From assembly GCF_014653175.1 (NCBI RefSeq), contig NZ_BNAG01000003.1, positions 434,001 through 498,000 of the forward strand: DNA of 64,000 nt, in the 5' to 3' direction. The DNA comes from Roseivirga thermotolerans (GTDB lineage Bacteria > Bacteroidota > Bacteroidia > Cytophagales > Cyclobacteriaceae). Shown here piece by piece: positions 1 through 8,669 of this stretch. The number at the start of each line of letters is the position of its first letter. Position 1 is the stretch's first letter. A program made the translations under genes and the position numbers. The notes under the pieces are model-generated. The model was not told where the DNA came from and did no database searches. It saw only the letters and a program-made list of their open reading frames with translations.

Positions 1-1927
1 TTAGTCCGTTAGTTATTTCACTGCTTTTCATAAATAGGTTCCACAGCAAGCCTGTCCTGTGATTTTCTATCATCAGTACAATAGGCCCCTGGTCAATGGC
101 CAGATATGAGCTGGCAACCCAGCTTTCAGTCAGGTTAAAGGCATCGTAGAAGCCATATTCTCCCCAAAGCATATCGCCCATAATGTAGTAGAAGTGTTTA
201 AGTGCCTTCATGGATTCATCGGGTGTATAGGGGAAAGACGAAAGGGCGGCTGTGGGGGTAATTACCCCCAGGTCGTTGGTGGGAGAGTGGGCAGAGTAGC
301 CCTGATGGTTGTCGCTGGCGGTAAGTCCCCAGGCGTTTTCATTATAGCCAACAAAGTTTTTGGGGTTGGCAACAGCGTATGCATAATTTATCTTGCTGTG
401 GGCTACGTTTTGATCCCAATAGTTGGCGTATTGATCTTCGAGCTGCCGCGGATCCAAGCCAAGGAAAGAGTAGTGGCTAAAGAATAGTGGCCCTCCATAG
501 GAGTAGCCTAGTGGCAAGGTGGTCCCAAAGTATTCTTCACCATTAGCCATATTGCCATTTCTGGCCCAACCCTCATGGTATACATTGGCTGAAATAGGGT
601 GGGTGGGAGAAGAAGCGGCCAGTACATAGACTATTAGCGATTCGTTCCAGCCCTGAATTTTCAGGTTCTTTTCCCAGCCTACATTGGGCGACCAATGCCA
701 GTACAATACGTTCTGGCCGCCTCTGGTGTACCAATCCCATTCTACCTCTTCCCAAAGTTCTGTAATGGTATCTATAATGGCTTTTTCCTGAGTATTGGAG
801 CCGTTGAGGTATTCTCTAACGGTGAGGAGCCCCTGAATCATAAAAGCCGTTTCTACAAGGTCGCCTCCATCGTCTGTAGCACTAAAAGGAATAGTCTTAC
901 CGGTATTGCCGTTCATCCAGTGAGGCCATACCCCATGAAAACGATCGGCATTTTTTAAGAAGTTCACAATGGTCTGGAGCCTGTCTATTCCTTGTTGCCG
1001 GCTAATAAAACCGCGTTCTATGCCTACCAGTATGGCCATAACACCAAAGCCCGAACCTCCAATGGTTACAGTATTGCCACTGCTGTTGCGCTCTCTGGCC
1101 AATCCGCTGGTAGGATGAGCAAAATCCCAGAAGTATTTAAAGGTTTGCTCCTGAACCTTGGTGAGTAATTCGCTTTCAGAGATTTGCGGAAATTTATTGG
1201 CCGGGTTTAATTGTGTGTAGAACTCCAGGGAGTACCCTTCAAAGTCTCTGCCTTCGCTGCTCTTTAATTCTTCTGAGAGGGTGATTTTATATTTTTTAAT
1301 GTAGTCTAGGGCTGTGGTTGGGGTAACGGAAACCACTCTGTTTTCATCAGAACTGCTTATGCTCACGGAGCGTCCTGTTAGCCTAAATGCTTTCTGAAAA
1401 CTTTGAAGGCTTACCCCGGTGCTAAAATTGAAGGTAATAGTGGGTTGCACACCAATGTCTTGTACTCTGGGGTTGTTGCCTACCGTTTCTCCATCTATTT
1501 CAATGGAGATTAGGCTGAGGGCTCCTGCCAGTGTTTTGAATTGAATAGTGGTGGGAGTTGTGCTTGCTCCCGCGGTGCTTTTTAGGTTTTGGTTGATGGA
1601 TATGGTGTATAGGGTGTTGTCTTTAAGTGTACCGTTAACGAGTAGTAGGGCTGATTTGCCTTGGGATGAAAGGGAGATGGTTTTTGAAACTTCGTTGTCG
1701 TTTTCACTCAATAGTATTCCTGATTGAGTAGTAGACTCATCGAGGGCAGCAGAAAATACCAAAGATATAGTTCGGTCTACAGGAACTCCTTCTGTAACAC
1801 TACCAGTGCTCAGTTCAAGGTCACCGGCAAAGGCATTTTTGAGCACAAGGGGTTCTGCGCCAGGCTCATCTTTGCTACAGGCTAGCATGCTTAAAAACAC
1901 TAAAGACAGAAGGTAGTGGAGCTTCAT
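1..1927 (-). CDS. Glycoamylase-fold lipoprotein (candidate GH144-like endo-beta-glucanase), 3' end cut by window
   Basis: Open for 642 codons with no stop before the left edge, so only the last few residues are missing. The N-terminus is a lipoprotein signal with lipobox LSMLAC (Cys17), predicting an outer-membrane lipoprotein. Two Ig-like segments (about 35-120 and 130-225) of the SbsA type, with TLYTISI and KYKITLSEELK strands, precede a glycoamylase domain (PF10091) from about residue 240 (KYFWDFAHP). That domain ends with the family hallmark YGFYDAFN near residue 591 and MIENHRTGLLW. Characterised members of this fold in Bacteroidota include GH144 endo-beta-1,2-glucanases, so cleavage of imported or surface-bound beta-glucan is inferred, not proven. 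It is the last visible gene of the SusCD locus and follows the LamG lipoprotein by 77 bases, which contain a strong hairpin. A GH3 beta-glucosidase might lie beyond the edge. Confidence 0.85.
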   Translation of the reverse strand, partial: MKLHYLLSLVFLSMLACSKDEPGAEPLVLKNAFAGDLELSTGSVTEGVPVDRTISLVFSAALDESTTQSGILLSENDNEVSKTISLSSQGKSALLLVNGTLKDNTLYTISINQNLKSTAGASTTPTTIQFKTLAGALSLISIEIDGETVGNNPRVQDIGVQPTITFNFSTGVSLQSFQKAFRLTGRSVSISSSDENRVVSVTPTTALDYIKKYKITLSEELKSSEGRDFEGYSLEFYTQLNPANKFPQISESELLTKVQEQTFKYFWDFAHPTSGLARERNSSGNTVTIGGSGFGVMAILVGIERGFISRQQGIDRLQTIVNFLKNADRFHGVWPHWMNGNTGKTIPFSATDDGGDLVETAFMIQGLLTVREYLNGSNTQEKAIIDTITELWEEVEWDWYTRGGQNVLYWHWSPNVGWEKNLKIQGWNESLIVYVLAASSPTHPISANVYHEGWARNGNMANGEEYFGTTLPLGYSYGGPLFFSHYSFLGLDPRQLEDQYANYWDQNVAHSKINYAYAVANPKNFVGYNENAWGLTASDNHQGYSAHSPTNDLGVITPTAALSSFPYTPDESMKALKHFYYIMGDMLWGEYGFYDAFNLTESWVASSYLAIDQGPIVLMIENHRTGLLWNLFMKSSEITNGL

Positions 1928-1946
1928 TATTAACTGGTTTAGATGA

Positions 1947-1981
1947 AATTGGGGATTTCAGCCAGGCTGAATTCCCCAATT
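1947..1981. terminator. 17-bp near-perfect hairpin between LamG lipoprotein and glycoamylase genes
   Basis: Arms AATTGGGGATTTCAGCC and GGCTGAATTCCCCAATT pair over 17 bp with one mismatch around a single central base. It lies between two co-directional genes and has no long U-tract on the minus strand. It may be a partial terminator or mRNA-stabilising element that sets different levels for the uptake genes and the enzyme. Confidence 0.5.
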
Positions 1982-2004
1982 CATAGTAATTATTCGATTG
2001 CTAC

Positions 2005-3780
2005 TTAGCGAGCATTAATGATTGTCTGTATTTCTGTTTGTGTAATTACACGGTCGAAAATGCGCAACTCGTCCATCACACTATGGTCGGCATTGTGTCC
2101 CCATCCGGTAAAGCGCGGAGCCCCCGACATAATGGACATAATATCGCAATCGGTCCAGTCTATGCCATCGAAAGTGCCTTCGCTTACCAGCTGACCATTG
2201 ATATAGACCTTAGCTTCTGTTTGCGATATGGTAAAGGCCATGTGAATCCAGTCTGTATTGGTAAGGGGAACATCGGCTGCATCGCCTCCATCGAACCAGC
2301 TGTCGGAGGCACCGGTACCTATATTGAGTTTAAAACGCTGCTCTCCACCCGCATTTTCTCTAAAGAATCTAAAGCCGCTGGTGCGCTTGTTCTGTGCTGT
2401 GGGGTTGGCATCGTCCGGAGGTCCTATTACCAAAATACCGGCTCTGTCCGGATCGCCATTTACCTTATACCAGAAAGAAGCGCTAAACTCATCGTTTTCA
2501 AGTGCCTCCGAAGGGAATGTCAGGTAAGAGTCGGCCGCTCCTTTGTAGGCATTGGTTCCTCTCAAACCCGATCCGGCAAAAGAAGGAGATCCCACTGCAG
2601 TAGCGTTACTGCCAGATGCTGCCTCTGTATAGTTGCCATCGAATGGCATATAGAAAATTTCACCAAATTCCCCCTGATAAGGCACATTGCCTCCTTCGTC
2701 TCTAATAATGTTCTGAATTTCGGTTTGCGAGAGTGCCTTGTTGAATAAACGGAGCTCATCCATAAAGCTTTGATCTGAAAGGTGGTTCCACGCGGTGAAC
2801 CTTGGAGCTCCTGACATAATGGATATAATGTCGCAGTTGGTCCAGTCTACTCCTGCAAACGCTCCTGTTTTCACTACCTGACCGTTTATGTATACGGTGG
2901 CCTCTGACTGAGAAATGGTAAAGGCCATGTGCACCCATTCGTCTTTGGTGGGGTCTACATCGGCCGCAGCGCCTCCATCGAACCAGCTATCGGAGGCACC
3001 GGTACCCACATTGAGTTTAAAGCGTTGTTTGCCTCCTGCATTTTCTCTGAAGAAACGGAAACCGGCCTTTCTGTTGTTCGGGTTGGTAGGGTTGGCTTCA
3101 TCGGGTGGCCCAATAACCAATACACCGGCTCTGTCAGGAGTTGCATTTACCTTCATCCAGAAAACAGCACTGAATTCATCTTCCAACAGGCCATTGGTTG
3201 GGAAAGTAAGGTACGACCCGCTGGCACCTGCAAGAGCATTACCACCAACTTTCCCCTGTCCGGCAAAGCCCATGTTGCCTACTTCCGTAGGGTAGGTTAC
3301 GCTTACCAGCTCTATGTTGTCACCATCAAAAGGCATGTAGAATATTTCTCCATCATATTTGGCCTGATAAGGTGGTACTTTGGAGAAATTCACGCTTCTG
3401 GTAGTGGTTTTACCGTCAATGTCGGTGGCTACTATAGAGAGTGTATGATCACCGTCTACCAATTCTTCGTAGAGGTATTCGCCTACAAAACGTCTGTAGT
3501 CTTTAAAATCGCTGTAGCTAACAATTTCGTTGTCGTTCAACCTCACTGAGATGTTGTCTACTTCGATGTCGTCAGTCACCTCAAATTGAATGTTTATGGA
3601 GGTTACCGATTCGTAGACCTGAATTTGGGTGCCCTCAGTAGGGTAGGAGATGGTGACGGCCGGTGCCGACTCGTCTGCACCGGGGTCAACCGCCTCTATT
3701 TCGTCTATAAAGCTGTTGTCGCAACCCACCAATACGAGTAGCAGGGCGAAGCTTGTTACGATTGATTTAAATAGTTTCAT
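2005..3780 (-). CDS. Surface lipoprotein with Ig-like domain and two tandem LamG domains (SusE/SGBP position)
   Basis: The start at 3780 gives a clean lipoprotein signal (MKLFKSIVTSF, lipobox LVLVGC, Cys20) and leaves 16 bases to the susD stop; an in-frame start at 3807 would overlap susD. Mature order is an Ig-like domain (about residues 35-125, APAVTISYPTEG to TTTRSVNFS) and two concanavalin-like LamG_3 domains (about 140-365 and 375-591). The LamG copies are strikingly alike, sharing FRFFRENAGG, GTGASDSWFDGG and SIMSGAPRF, and each ends in a MDELR/F strand. The position right after susD is where surface glycan-binding proteins are found in Sus-like systems, so a role in capturing the glycan at the cell surface is inferred. 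LamG can also be a catalytic laminarinase-like fold, but no E-x-D-x-x-E glucanase motif is evident. Confidence 0.85.
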   Translation of the reverse strand: MKLFKSIVTSFALLLVLVGCDNSFIDEIEAVDPGADESAPAVTISYPTEGTQIQVYESVTSINIQFEVTDDIEVDNISVRLNDNEIVSYSDFKDYRRFVGEYLYEELVDGDHTLSIVATDIDGKTTTRSVNFSKVPPYQAKYDGEIFYMPFDGDNIELVSVTYPTEVGNMGFAGQGKVGGNALAGASGSYLTFPTNGLLEDEFSAVFWMKVNATPDRAGVLVIGPPDEANPTNPNNRKAGFRFFRENAGGKQRFKLNVGTGASDSWFDGGAAADVDPTKDEWVHMAFTISQSEATVYINGQVVKTGAFAGVDWTNCDIISIMSGAPRFTAWNHLSDQSFMDELRLFNKALSQTEIQNIIRDEGGNVPYQGEFGEIFYMPFDGNYTEAASGSNATAVGSPSFAGSGLRGTNAYKGAADSYLTFPSEALENDEFSASFWYKVNGDPDRAGILVIGPPDDANPTAQNKRTSGFRFFRENAGGEQRFKLNIGTGASDSWFDGGDAADVPLTNTDWIHMAFTISQTEAKVYINGQLVSEGTFDGIDWTDCDIMSIMSGAPRFTGWGHNADHSVMDELRIFDRVITQTEIQTIINAR

Positions 3781-3796
3781 AATGCTTTGTGTTTTC

Positions 3797-5338
3797 TTAG
3801 TTGCCATTGAGTTGGGTTAACAGATCCAATTGAGCCAATGGATAAGGAATGAATCGCGCAGCAGGCGTATAGGTTCTTCCATCGTGAGTCAGCTCTGAGG
3901 TGCGCTCGTAGCGCGCCAAATCGTAGAAGCGAATACCCCATTCCATCCCAAACTCAGCGAATTTTTCGTTGAGTACTTCATTGAGAGTTACTCCGCTAAT
4001 ATCGGGCAGCCCGGCTCTGTTGCGTACTTCGTTCACGGCATCATCGGCCGACATAACAGTGCTTGTGGCTCCATTCACCAGTGCTTCGGCATGCATGAGC
4101 AGAATTTCTGCATAGCGTATAACCAGGAAGTTCTTGTTTTCACCATATCTGGTTCTGCCCGGAGTTAACTGATTTGAGGGCAGGTAGTGCTTTCCGCTGG
4201 AGAAAATGGCTCGCGGGTTAGGCTGGTTGTCTGTTCGGCCTATTACATCGCCATCTCTGGTGGTATTGGAAACGAAGGCTGGCAGGTTGGCATAATTGGG
4301 GTCTTCCTGAATGCGCTGAATACCTTCTCTGGTAAATAAAACGCTTGTTTCCAGTCGTACAGTCTCGTTTCGGTCCAGCATAAACTTGATGTACTTCATG
4401 GTAGGCTCCCAAAAACCCCATCCACCGCTGGAACCGGCTACTGCAGGGGTCCAGTTGTTTGGTCCAAAGAAGGCATGAAGGTAGTATTCGGCTTCGCCAG
4501 AGCTCTGACCAAAGTCTGAGTACTGGAACTCCAGGAGGCTTTCGTTGCTTAGTTTCCCCGGAATTTTGAATAGCTCATAAAAATCAGGGTATAGCTCAAA
4601 GGCATTGGAGCTAATGATGGCTCCGGTGGCATCGGCAACGGCCTGGTAGTTTTTAAGCTCCAGATTGGCCATGGCTTTTACAGCCAGAGCAGTGTATCGG
4701 GTAATTCCACCCTTAATATCAGTGCGCTGGTTAGGGCGAACATTCGGAAGGAGAGGGATAGCGGCATCCATTTCTTCAGAAATGTGGGTCATTACCTCTT
4801 CGAAGCTAGAAACCGGGGTCGTATAGAGTCCATCGGTTTGCGAGCTGGTAGGGAGCAATATATTGCCCCAGAGCCTGGCTAGCTGAAAGAGTTCAAAGGC
4901 CCGCATTACGCGAATCTCTGCAATGTACTGGTCGGCCGTGGCAGGGTTGGCGGCAAACTCCTTGTACTTCTCAATTTCTTCCATTGTGGCATGAAACTTA
5001 ATGATGTCGTCATAGAAGTTGAGCCATGTGGAGTTGTACATCCAGAAAGATCTGTCGTAGCGGAAAAAGTCGGTTTCTGTGAGTGGAAACTGGTCTCCGG
5101 CTGCGTTTACATCATCGCCTCTTACGGATAGCAAAGGGAAGGTTTCCCATTGCAGAGCGTAGAGCAATTCGTAGGCTCCTGTAATAAGCTGAGCCATGTT
5201 TTCCGTTTTGGTGTAGTCTGTGTCTTCTACTAACACACGTTGTTCCAGCGGATCGTTGAGCTTGTCGTCACAGCCGGTTGCCAGTACCATGGCCAGGCTT
5301 AGTGCTGTGAGCTTCTTAACTATATTTAATGCTTTCAT
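3797..5338 (-). CDS. RagB/SusD family nutrient-uptake outer-membrane lipoprotein
   Basis: A 513-residue protein, the usual SusD size, with lipoprotein signal ending in LATGC (Cys23). The N-terminal TPR-rich SusD-like part (TKTENMAQLITGAYELLY, then IAEIRVMRAFELFQLARLWG) is followed by the C-terminal SusD/RagB domain with the typical RYAEILLMHAEA helix, AVNEVRNRAGL, and FGMEWGIRFYDLARYER. SusD proteins form the lid on the SusC barrel and bind the oligosaccharide before transport. It starts 17 bases after the susC stop, so the two are almost certainly co-transcribed. The final PLAQLDLLTQLNGN is typical of the family end. The substrate cannot be read from the sequence; the neighbouring glycoamylase suggests a beta-glucan. 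Confidence 0.96.
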   Translation of the reverse strand: MKALNIVKKLTALSLAMVLATGCDDKLNDPLEQRVLVEDTDYTKTENMAQLITGAYELLYALQWETFPLLSVRGDDVNAAGDQFPLTETDFFRYDRSFWMYNSTWLNFYDDIIKFHATMEEIEKYKEFAANPATADQYIAEIRVMRAFELFQLARLWGNILLPTSSQTDGLYTTPVSSFEEVMTHISEEMDAAIPLLPNVRPNQRTDIKGGITRYTALAVKAMANLELKNYQAVADATGAIISSNAFELYPDFYELFKIPGKLSNESLLEFQYSDFGQSSGEAEYYLHAFFGPNNWTPAVAGSSGGWGFWEPTMKYIKFMLDRNETVRLETSVLFTREGIQRIQEDPNYANLPAFVSNTTRDGDVIGRTDNQPNPRAIFSSGKHYLPSNQLTPGRTRYGENKNFLVIRYAEILLMHAEALVNGATSTVMSADDAVNEVRNRAGLPDISGVTLNEVLNEKFAEFGMEWGIRFYDLARYERTSELTHDGRTYTPAARFIPYPLAQLDLLTQLNGN

Positions 5339-5355
5339 TGTCTGTTTCTTTCGTT

Positions 5356-8300
5356 TTAAAACTTAATGTTCAAACCAAGGGTGTATACCGCAGGAATTGG
5401 GTAAGTCTGTCTGTCTATTCCGTTGGCTACTTCCGGGTTAAATCCATTGTAGTTAAAGACAGTTAATGGACGCTCTGCCGTAAAGGTTATGCGGGCGTCA
5501 GGGATATCCGTGCCTAATACGGTTTTGTTACGAATGTTGTAGGCCAGGCGCACGTTCTGAATTCTGAAGTATGAACCGTCTTCCACGAAATAATCGCTCA
5601 TGCTCTGGTTCCAGCCTTTTCTTAAACCTGCGGCCGAAGGATACTTGTTTGAAGTACCCTCGCCTGTCCAAAGGTTGGTGGCCAGTTCTGCATCAATGTT
5701 AGTATCGGTAGTGAAAATGATTTCACCTCTTTTACGGTTGAGAATGCTATGTCCTGATTGTCCCTGGAAATCGGCCGAAAAATCGAAGTTCTTATAACTA
5801 ACCGCCAGGTTGAATCCATAGGTTAGCGTGGGTAAGAAAGAGCCCAATACCACACGATCCTGATCGTCTATCACACCGTCACCGTTCTGATCTTTGTATC
5901 GGAAATCTCCGGGCTCAATGCCCGAATCGTTAATGAACTCAGCGGTATATCCACTGTTGTTGATTTCGTTCTGGTTTTGGAAAATACCATCGGTTTCATA
6001 TCCAAAGAATGCCTGTAGAGGCTGCCCTACAATAGAACGCTGACGGAATTCGGCCTGACCACCATCGAGGTATTGAGGGCCGCCAAGTGTGAGCACTTCG
6101 TTGTTTAGTGTGGCAAAGTTTCCGCCAACACGGTAGCTGATTCCGTTGGCGAGCTCATCGGACCAGTTCATGGCCACTTCAATACCGGAGTTTCTTATTC
6201 CGGCCGCACTTCTTCTTACATTTTCTCTAATGAGTGGGAGAATGATGGTTACGGCTGCATCTTTAGTGTCTCTCTGAAAATAATCAGCTTCAACTGATAG
6301 TCTTTCGTTGAACATTCTTGAGCTTACACCTATATTAAGTTCTTCGGTTGTTTCCCAACGATCCACATAGTCATAGGTAGGAATAACCACATTACCCGGA
6401 ACTCTCACTCCATCTATAGCCAGGAATCTCTGTTCTACTGTTGGGGCACCTACAGATGGTGTAACGCCTGCGTTGCCAAGTTGTCCCCAGCCACCTCTTA
6501 TTTTAAGGAAGTCTACACCGGAAAGGTTAAAGAAGTTCTCCTCTGAAAGTACCCATCCGGCACCAATGGTAAAGAAGTTGCCCCACTTTTGTTGGAAAAT
6601 GTTGGTGCCATCTCTTCGGTAAGTTCCGTAAAGAAGATATCGGTCGTCATAGTTATAGGCCAAACGGGTAAAATAAGATGAACCGTAGGTTTTAGCACCA
6701 AAGTCGCCAACTCCACCCTGATCGATAACATCGGCCAGAGAAATGTACCACAGTTCTTCCTGAATACGGCTTGGTGAAGGGTCTAACTCCGTACCTCTGG
6801 CAAAGAGCCCTTCAGTACTTTCGCTTCGGAAAGAATAACCGGCCACTGCAGTAATGTTGTGCAGGCCAATGTTTTGCTTGTAAGTAAGGTAATTGTCCCA
6901 AATTTGGTTGAATGATGTAGCGTGGCTTCTTCTTATAGAAGACTGAAAATCAGTAACTCCATCGCTATACTCAAAATTGACATTTCTAGAGTTGATGTTC
7001 GAATAGCTGTAGTTATAAGCGGTTCGGAAAGTCAGGCGATCTGGAATAAGGTCTGCCTCTGCATAGAAGTTGGCCAGAAATTTACCGATTTTATTACGGT
7101 TGTCATTGTAGAGGAGGTCGTACATTGGGTTTTGAGAACCTCTATAACCAAGGGTTTGGGCATTGGAAAGCCTAACCGGAGTTGCGGCAGTGTTCAGGTC
7201 GTCATATACAGGCAATATGGGTACAGCAAAGTAAGTCTTAAACCAAACCGAGTTTTCGGCCACATATTGGGTTCCGTTGCTTATGTTAATGTTTCCACCT
7301 ACTCTCAGGTTTTCGTTTACATCGAAGTCTATTTTAGACCGTAGGTTTAACCGCTCATATTCATTGCGGGTGCTTTTGAGTAGGCCGTCTTGCTGAAAAT
7401 AATTGACTCCCAGTGAGTAACGTGTGTTGTCACTACCTCCGCTTACTGTTAAGGAGTGGTTTTGAATGGGGGCAGCAGTTTCCAAAACCTGGCCGTACCA
7501 ATCGGTATTTACATTGGGTACGTTGGGGTTAATGCGGCTGCGACCAAAGCGCTGGAAGGCGTTGTCTATAAAGGCTGCATCGGCACTGGATCCAGTGGCC
7601 AGAGCATACTCCGTAAATTGTTGGGCATTGGCCAGCTTAAGTACATTTTGGGCAACTTGCACACCGTAGTATCCATCGTACACTACCTCGGCCTGCTTAT
7701 TATAGCTACCCGACTTTGTTTCGATAAGTATAACTCCATTGGAAGCTCTTACCCCATAAATTGCCGAAGCCGAAGCATCTTTTAGAACTGAAATGGTTTC
7801 AATATCCGCTGGGTTAAGGAAGTCTATGCTTTCGAAGAACATTCCATCTACCACATAAAGAGGGGCTGCATTGCCTTCAAGCGAGCCAATTCCTCTCACC
7901 CTAACGGTTGGGGCTGCTCCGGGAGCACCACTACTTACTATTTGCAAGCCGGGCACTTTACCCTGAAGGGCCTGCATAGCCTGGGCAGTAGGTGTTTTAT
8001 TTATTTCATCGGTTTTTACGGTTGAAATGGAGGAGGTAAGGTCTTTTTGTTCCTGACTACCATAACCAATAACTACCACCTCGCCCAATTCGCTAACATT
8101 GGGGTTAAGTGTAATGTTGATGGTGGTTTGATTACCCACTACCACCTCTTGTGTTACAAAGCCAACAAAGCTAAAGACCAATACTGCGTCTTTGCCAGAG
8201 ACCGTTAACCGATACCGACCATTCATATCGGTTGTCATACCATTGTTAGTGTTCTTTTCGCGTACCGTTACTGTAGGCAACGGCTGTCCGTCTTCCGAAG

Positions 8301-8409
8301 ATATGACGGTTCCCGTTACTACCACCGATTGTGCCCAGGCTGGCTGTGCCAGCGCACACATCAGCAGTACCGGGAGTACTTTTAAGTACGAGCGTAGAGT
8401 TTTTTTCAT
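5356..8409 (-). CDS. SusC/RagA family TonB-linked outer-membrane transporter
   Basis: 1017 residues. A signal peptide (about 1-26, ending AQPAWAQ) is followed by a CarboxypepD_reg-like domain (about 28-110, TGTVISSEDGQPLPTVTVREK), the family signature EVVVIGYG, and a plug domain (about 120-235) with LQGKVPGLQI, VRVRGIGS, APLYVVDGM and ISVLKDASASAIYG. The rest is the 22-strand barrel, ending in an aromatic-containing strand (VYTLGLNIKF). There is no N-terminal STN (secretin/TonB short) domain, so it is not of the type that signals through a FecR-like anti-sigma factor. With SusD it would import oligosaccharides energised by TonB. It lies 260 bases downstream of the receptor-like gene at 8670-10523 in the same direction, and that gap holds several dyads, so it is probably the regulated promoter of the locus. 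Confidence 0.97.
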   Translation of the reverse strand: MKKTLRSYLKVLPVLLMCALAQPAWAQSVVVTGTVISSEDGQPLPTVTVREKNTNNGMTTDMNGRYRLTVSGKDAVLVFSFVGFVTQEVVVGNQTTINITLNPNVSELGEVVVIGYGSQEQKDLTSSISTVKTDEINKTPTAQAMQALQGKVPGLQIVSSGAPGAAPTVRVRGIGSLEGNAAPLYVVDGMFFESIDFLNPADIETISVLKDASASAIYGVRASNGVILIETKSGSYNKQAEVVYDGYYGVQVAQNVLKLANAQQFTEYALATGSSADAAFIDNAFQRFGRSRINPNVPNVNTDWYGQVLETAAPIQNHSLTVSGGSDNTRYSLGVNYFQQDGLLKSTRNEYERLNLRSKIDFDVNENLRVGGNINISNGTQYVAENSVWFKTYFAVPILPVYDDLNTAATPVRLSNAQTLGYRGSQNPMYDLLYNDNRNKIGKFLANFYAEADLIPDRLTFRTAYNYSYSNINSRNVNFEYSDGVTDFQSSIRRSHATSFNQIWDNYLTYKQNIGLHNITAVAGYSFRSESTEGLFARGTELDPSPSRIQEELWYISLADVIDQGGVGDFGAKTYGSSYFTRLAYNYDDRYLLYGTYRRDGTNIFQQKWGNFFTIGAGWVLSEENFFNLSGVDFLKIRGGWGQLGNAGVTPSVGAPTVEQRFLAIDGVRVPGNVVIPTYDYVDRWETTEELNIGVSSRMFNERLSVEADYFQRDTKDAAVTIILPLIRENVRRSAAGIRNSGIEVAMNWSDELANGISYRVGGNFATLNNEVLTLGGPQYLDGGQAEFRQRSIVGQPLQAFFGYETDGIFQNQNEINNSGYTAEFINDSGIEPGDFRYKDQNGDGVIDDQDRVVLGSFLPTLTYGFNLAVSYKNFDFSADFQGQSGHSILNRKRGEIIFTTDTNIDAELATNLWTGEGTSNKYPSAAGLRKGWNQSMSDYFVEDGSYFRIQNVRLAYNIRNKTVLGTDIPDARITFTAERPLTVFNYNGFNPEVANGIDRQTYPIPAVYTLGLNIKF

Positions 8410-8470
8410 GCCTTAATCATTTTGTTTCAAATAGGTAATGTCGTTTCAGTAAATCGATTGATATACGTAG

Positions 8471-8486
8471 AGTAATTGTAATTACT
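8471..8486. promoter_or_regulatory. Perfect 7-2-7 dyad upstream of susC
   Basis: AGTAATTGTAATTACT is a perfect inverted repeat (7-bp arms, 2-base centre) centred about 70 bases upstream of the susC start. Position and symmetry fit an operator for a dimeric regulator. No clear TAnnTTTG element was found in this gap. Confidence 0.45.
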
Positions 8487-8533
8487 TTCTTAGAAAATGC
8501 GCAAGTTCTCTGGTGTGAAAAGTTGATTTTTGG

Positions 8534-8547
8534 CCCTTAAATAAGGG
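8534..8547. promoter_or_regulatory. Perfect 6-2-6 dyad upstream of susC
   Basis: CCCTTAAATAAGGG is a perfect dyad in the middle of the regulator-susC gap. It could be an operator, or the stem of a weak terminator of the regulator gene, but no U-tract follows it on the minus strand. Confidence 0.35.
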
Positions 8548-8615
8548 GTAAAAAGATTGTTTTTTTGCGCGTTAGTCACATTAAAAAATTAGCTTTTAAA
8601 GCATTTTCAAGGGGA

Positions 8616-8626
8616 AAACGTTTGCA
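8616..8626. promoter_or_regulatory. LacI-type operator-like core upstream of susC
   Basis: AAACGTTTGCA contains the self-complementary core AAACGTTT with a central CG, the form typical of LacI/GalR-family operators. The same 11-mer occurs upstream of the alanine dehydrogenase gene (12743-12753). No LacI-family gene is in the window. Confidence 0.3.
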
Positions 8627-8669
8627 TGTTGCGCTTAAAAAACAAAGTGAGAATGTCAACCAGAAACGA

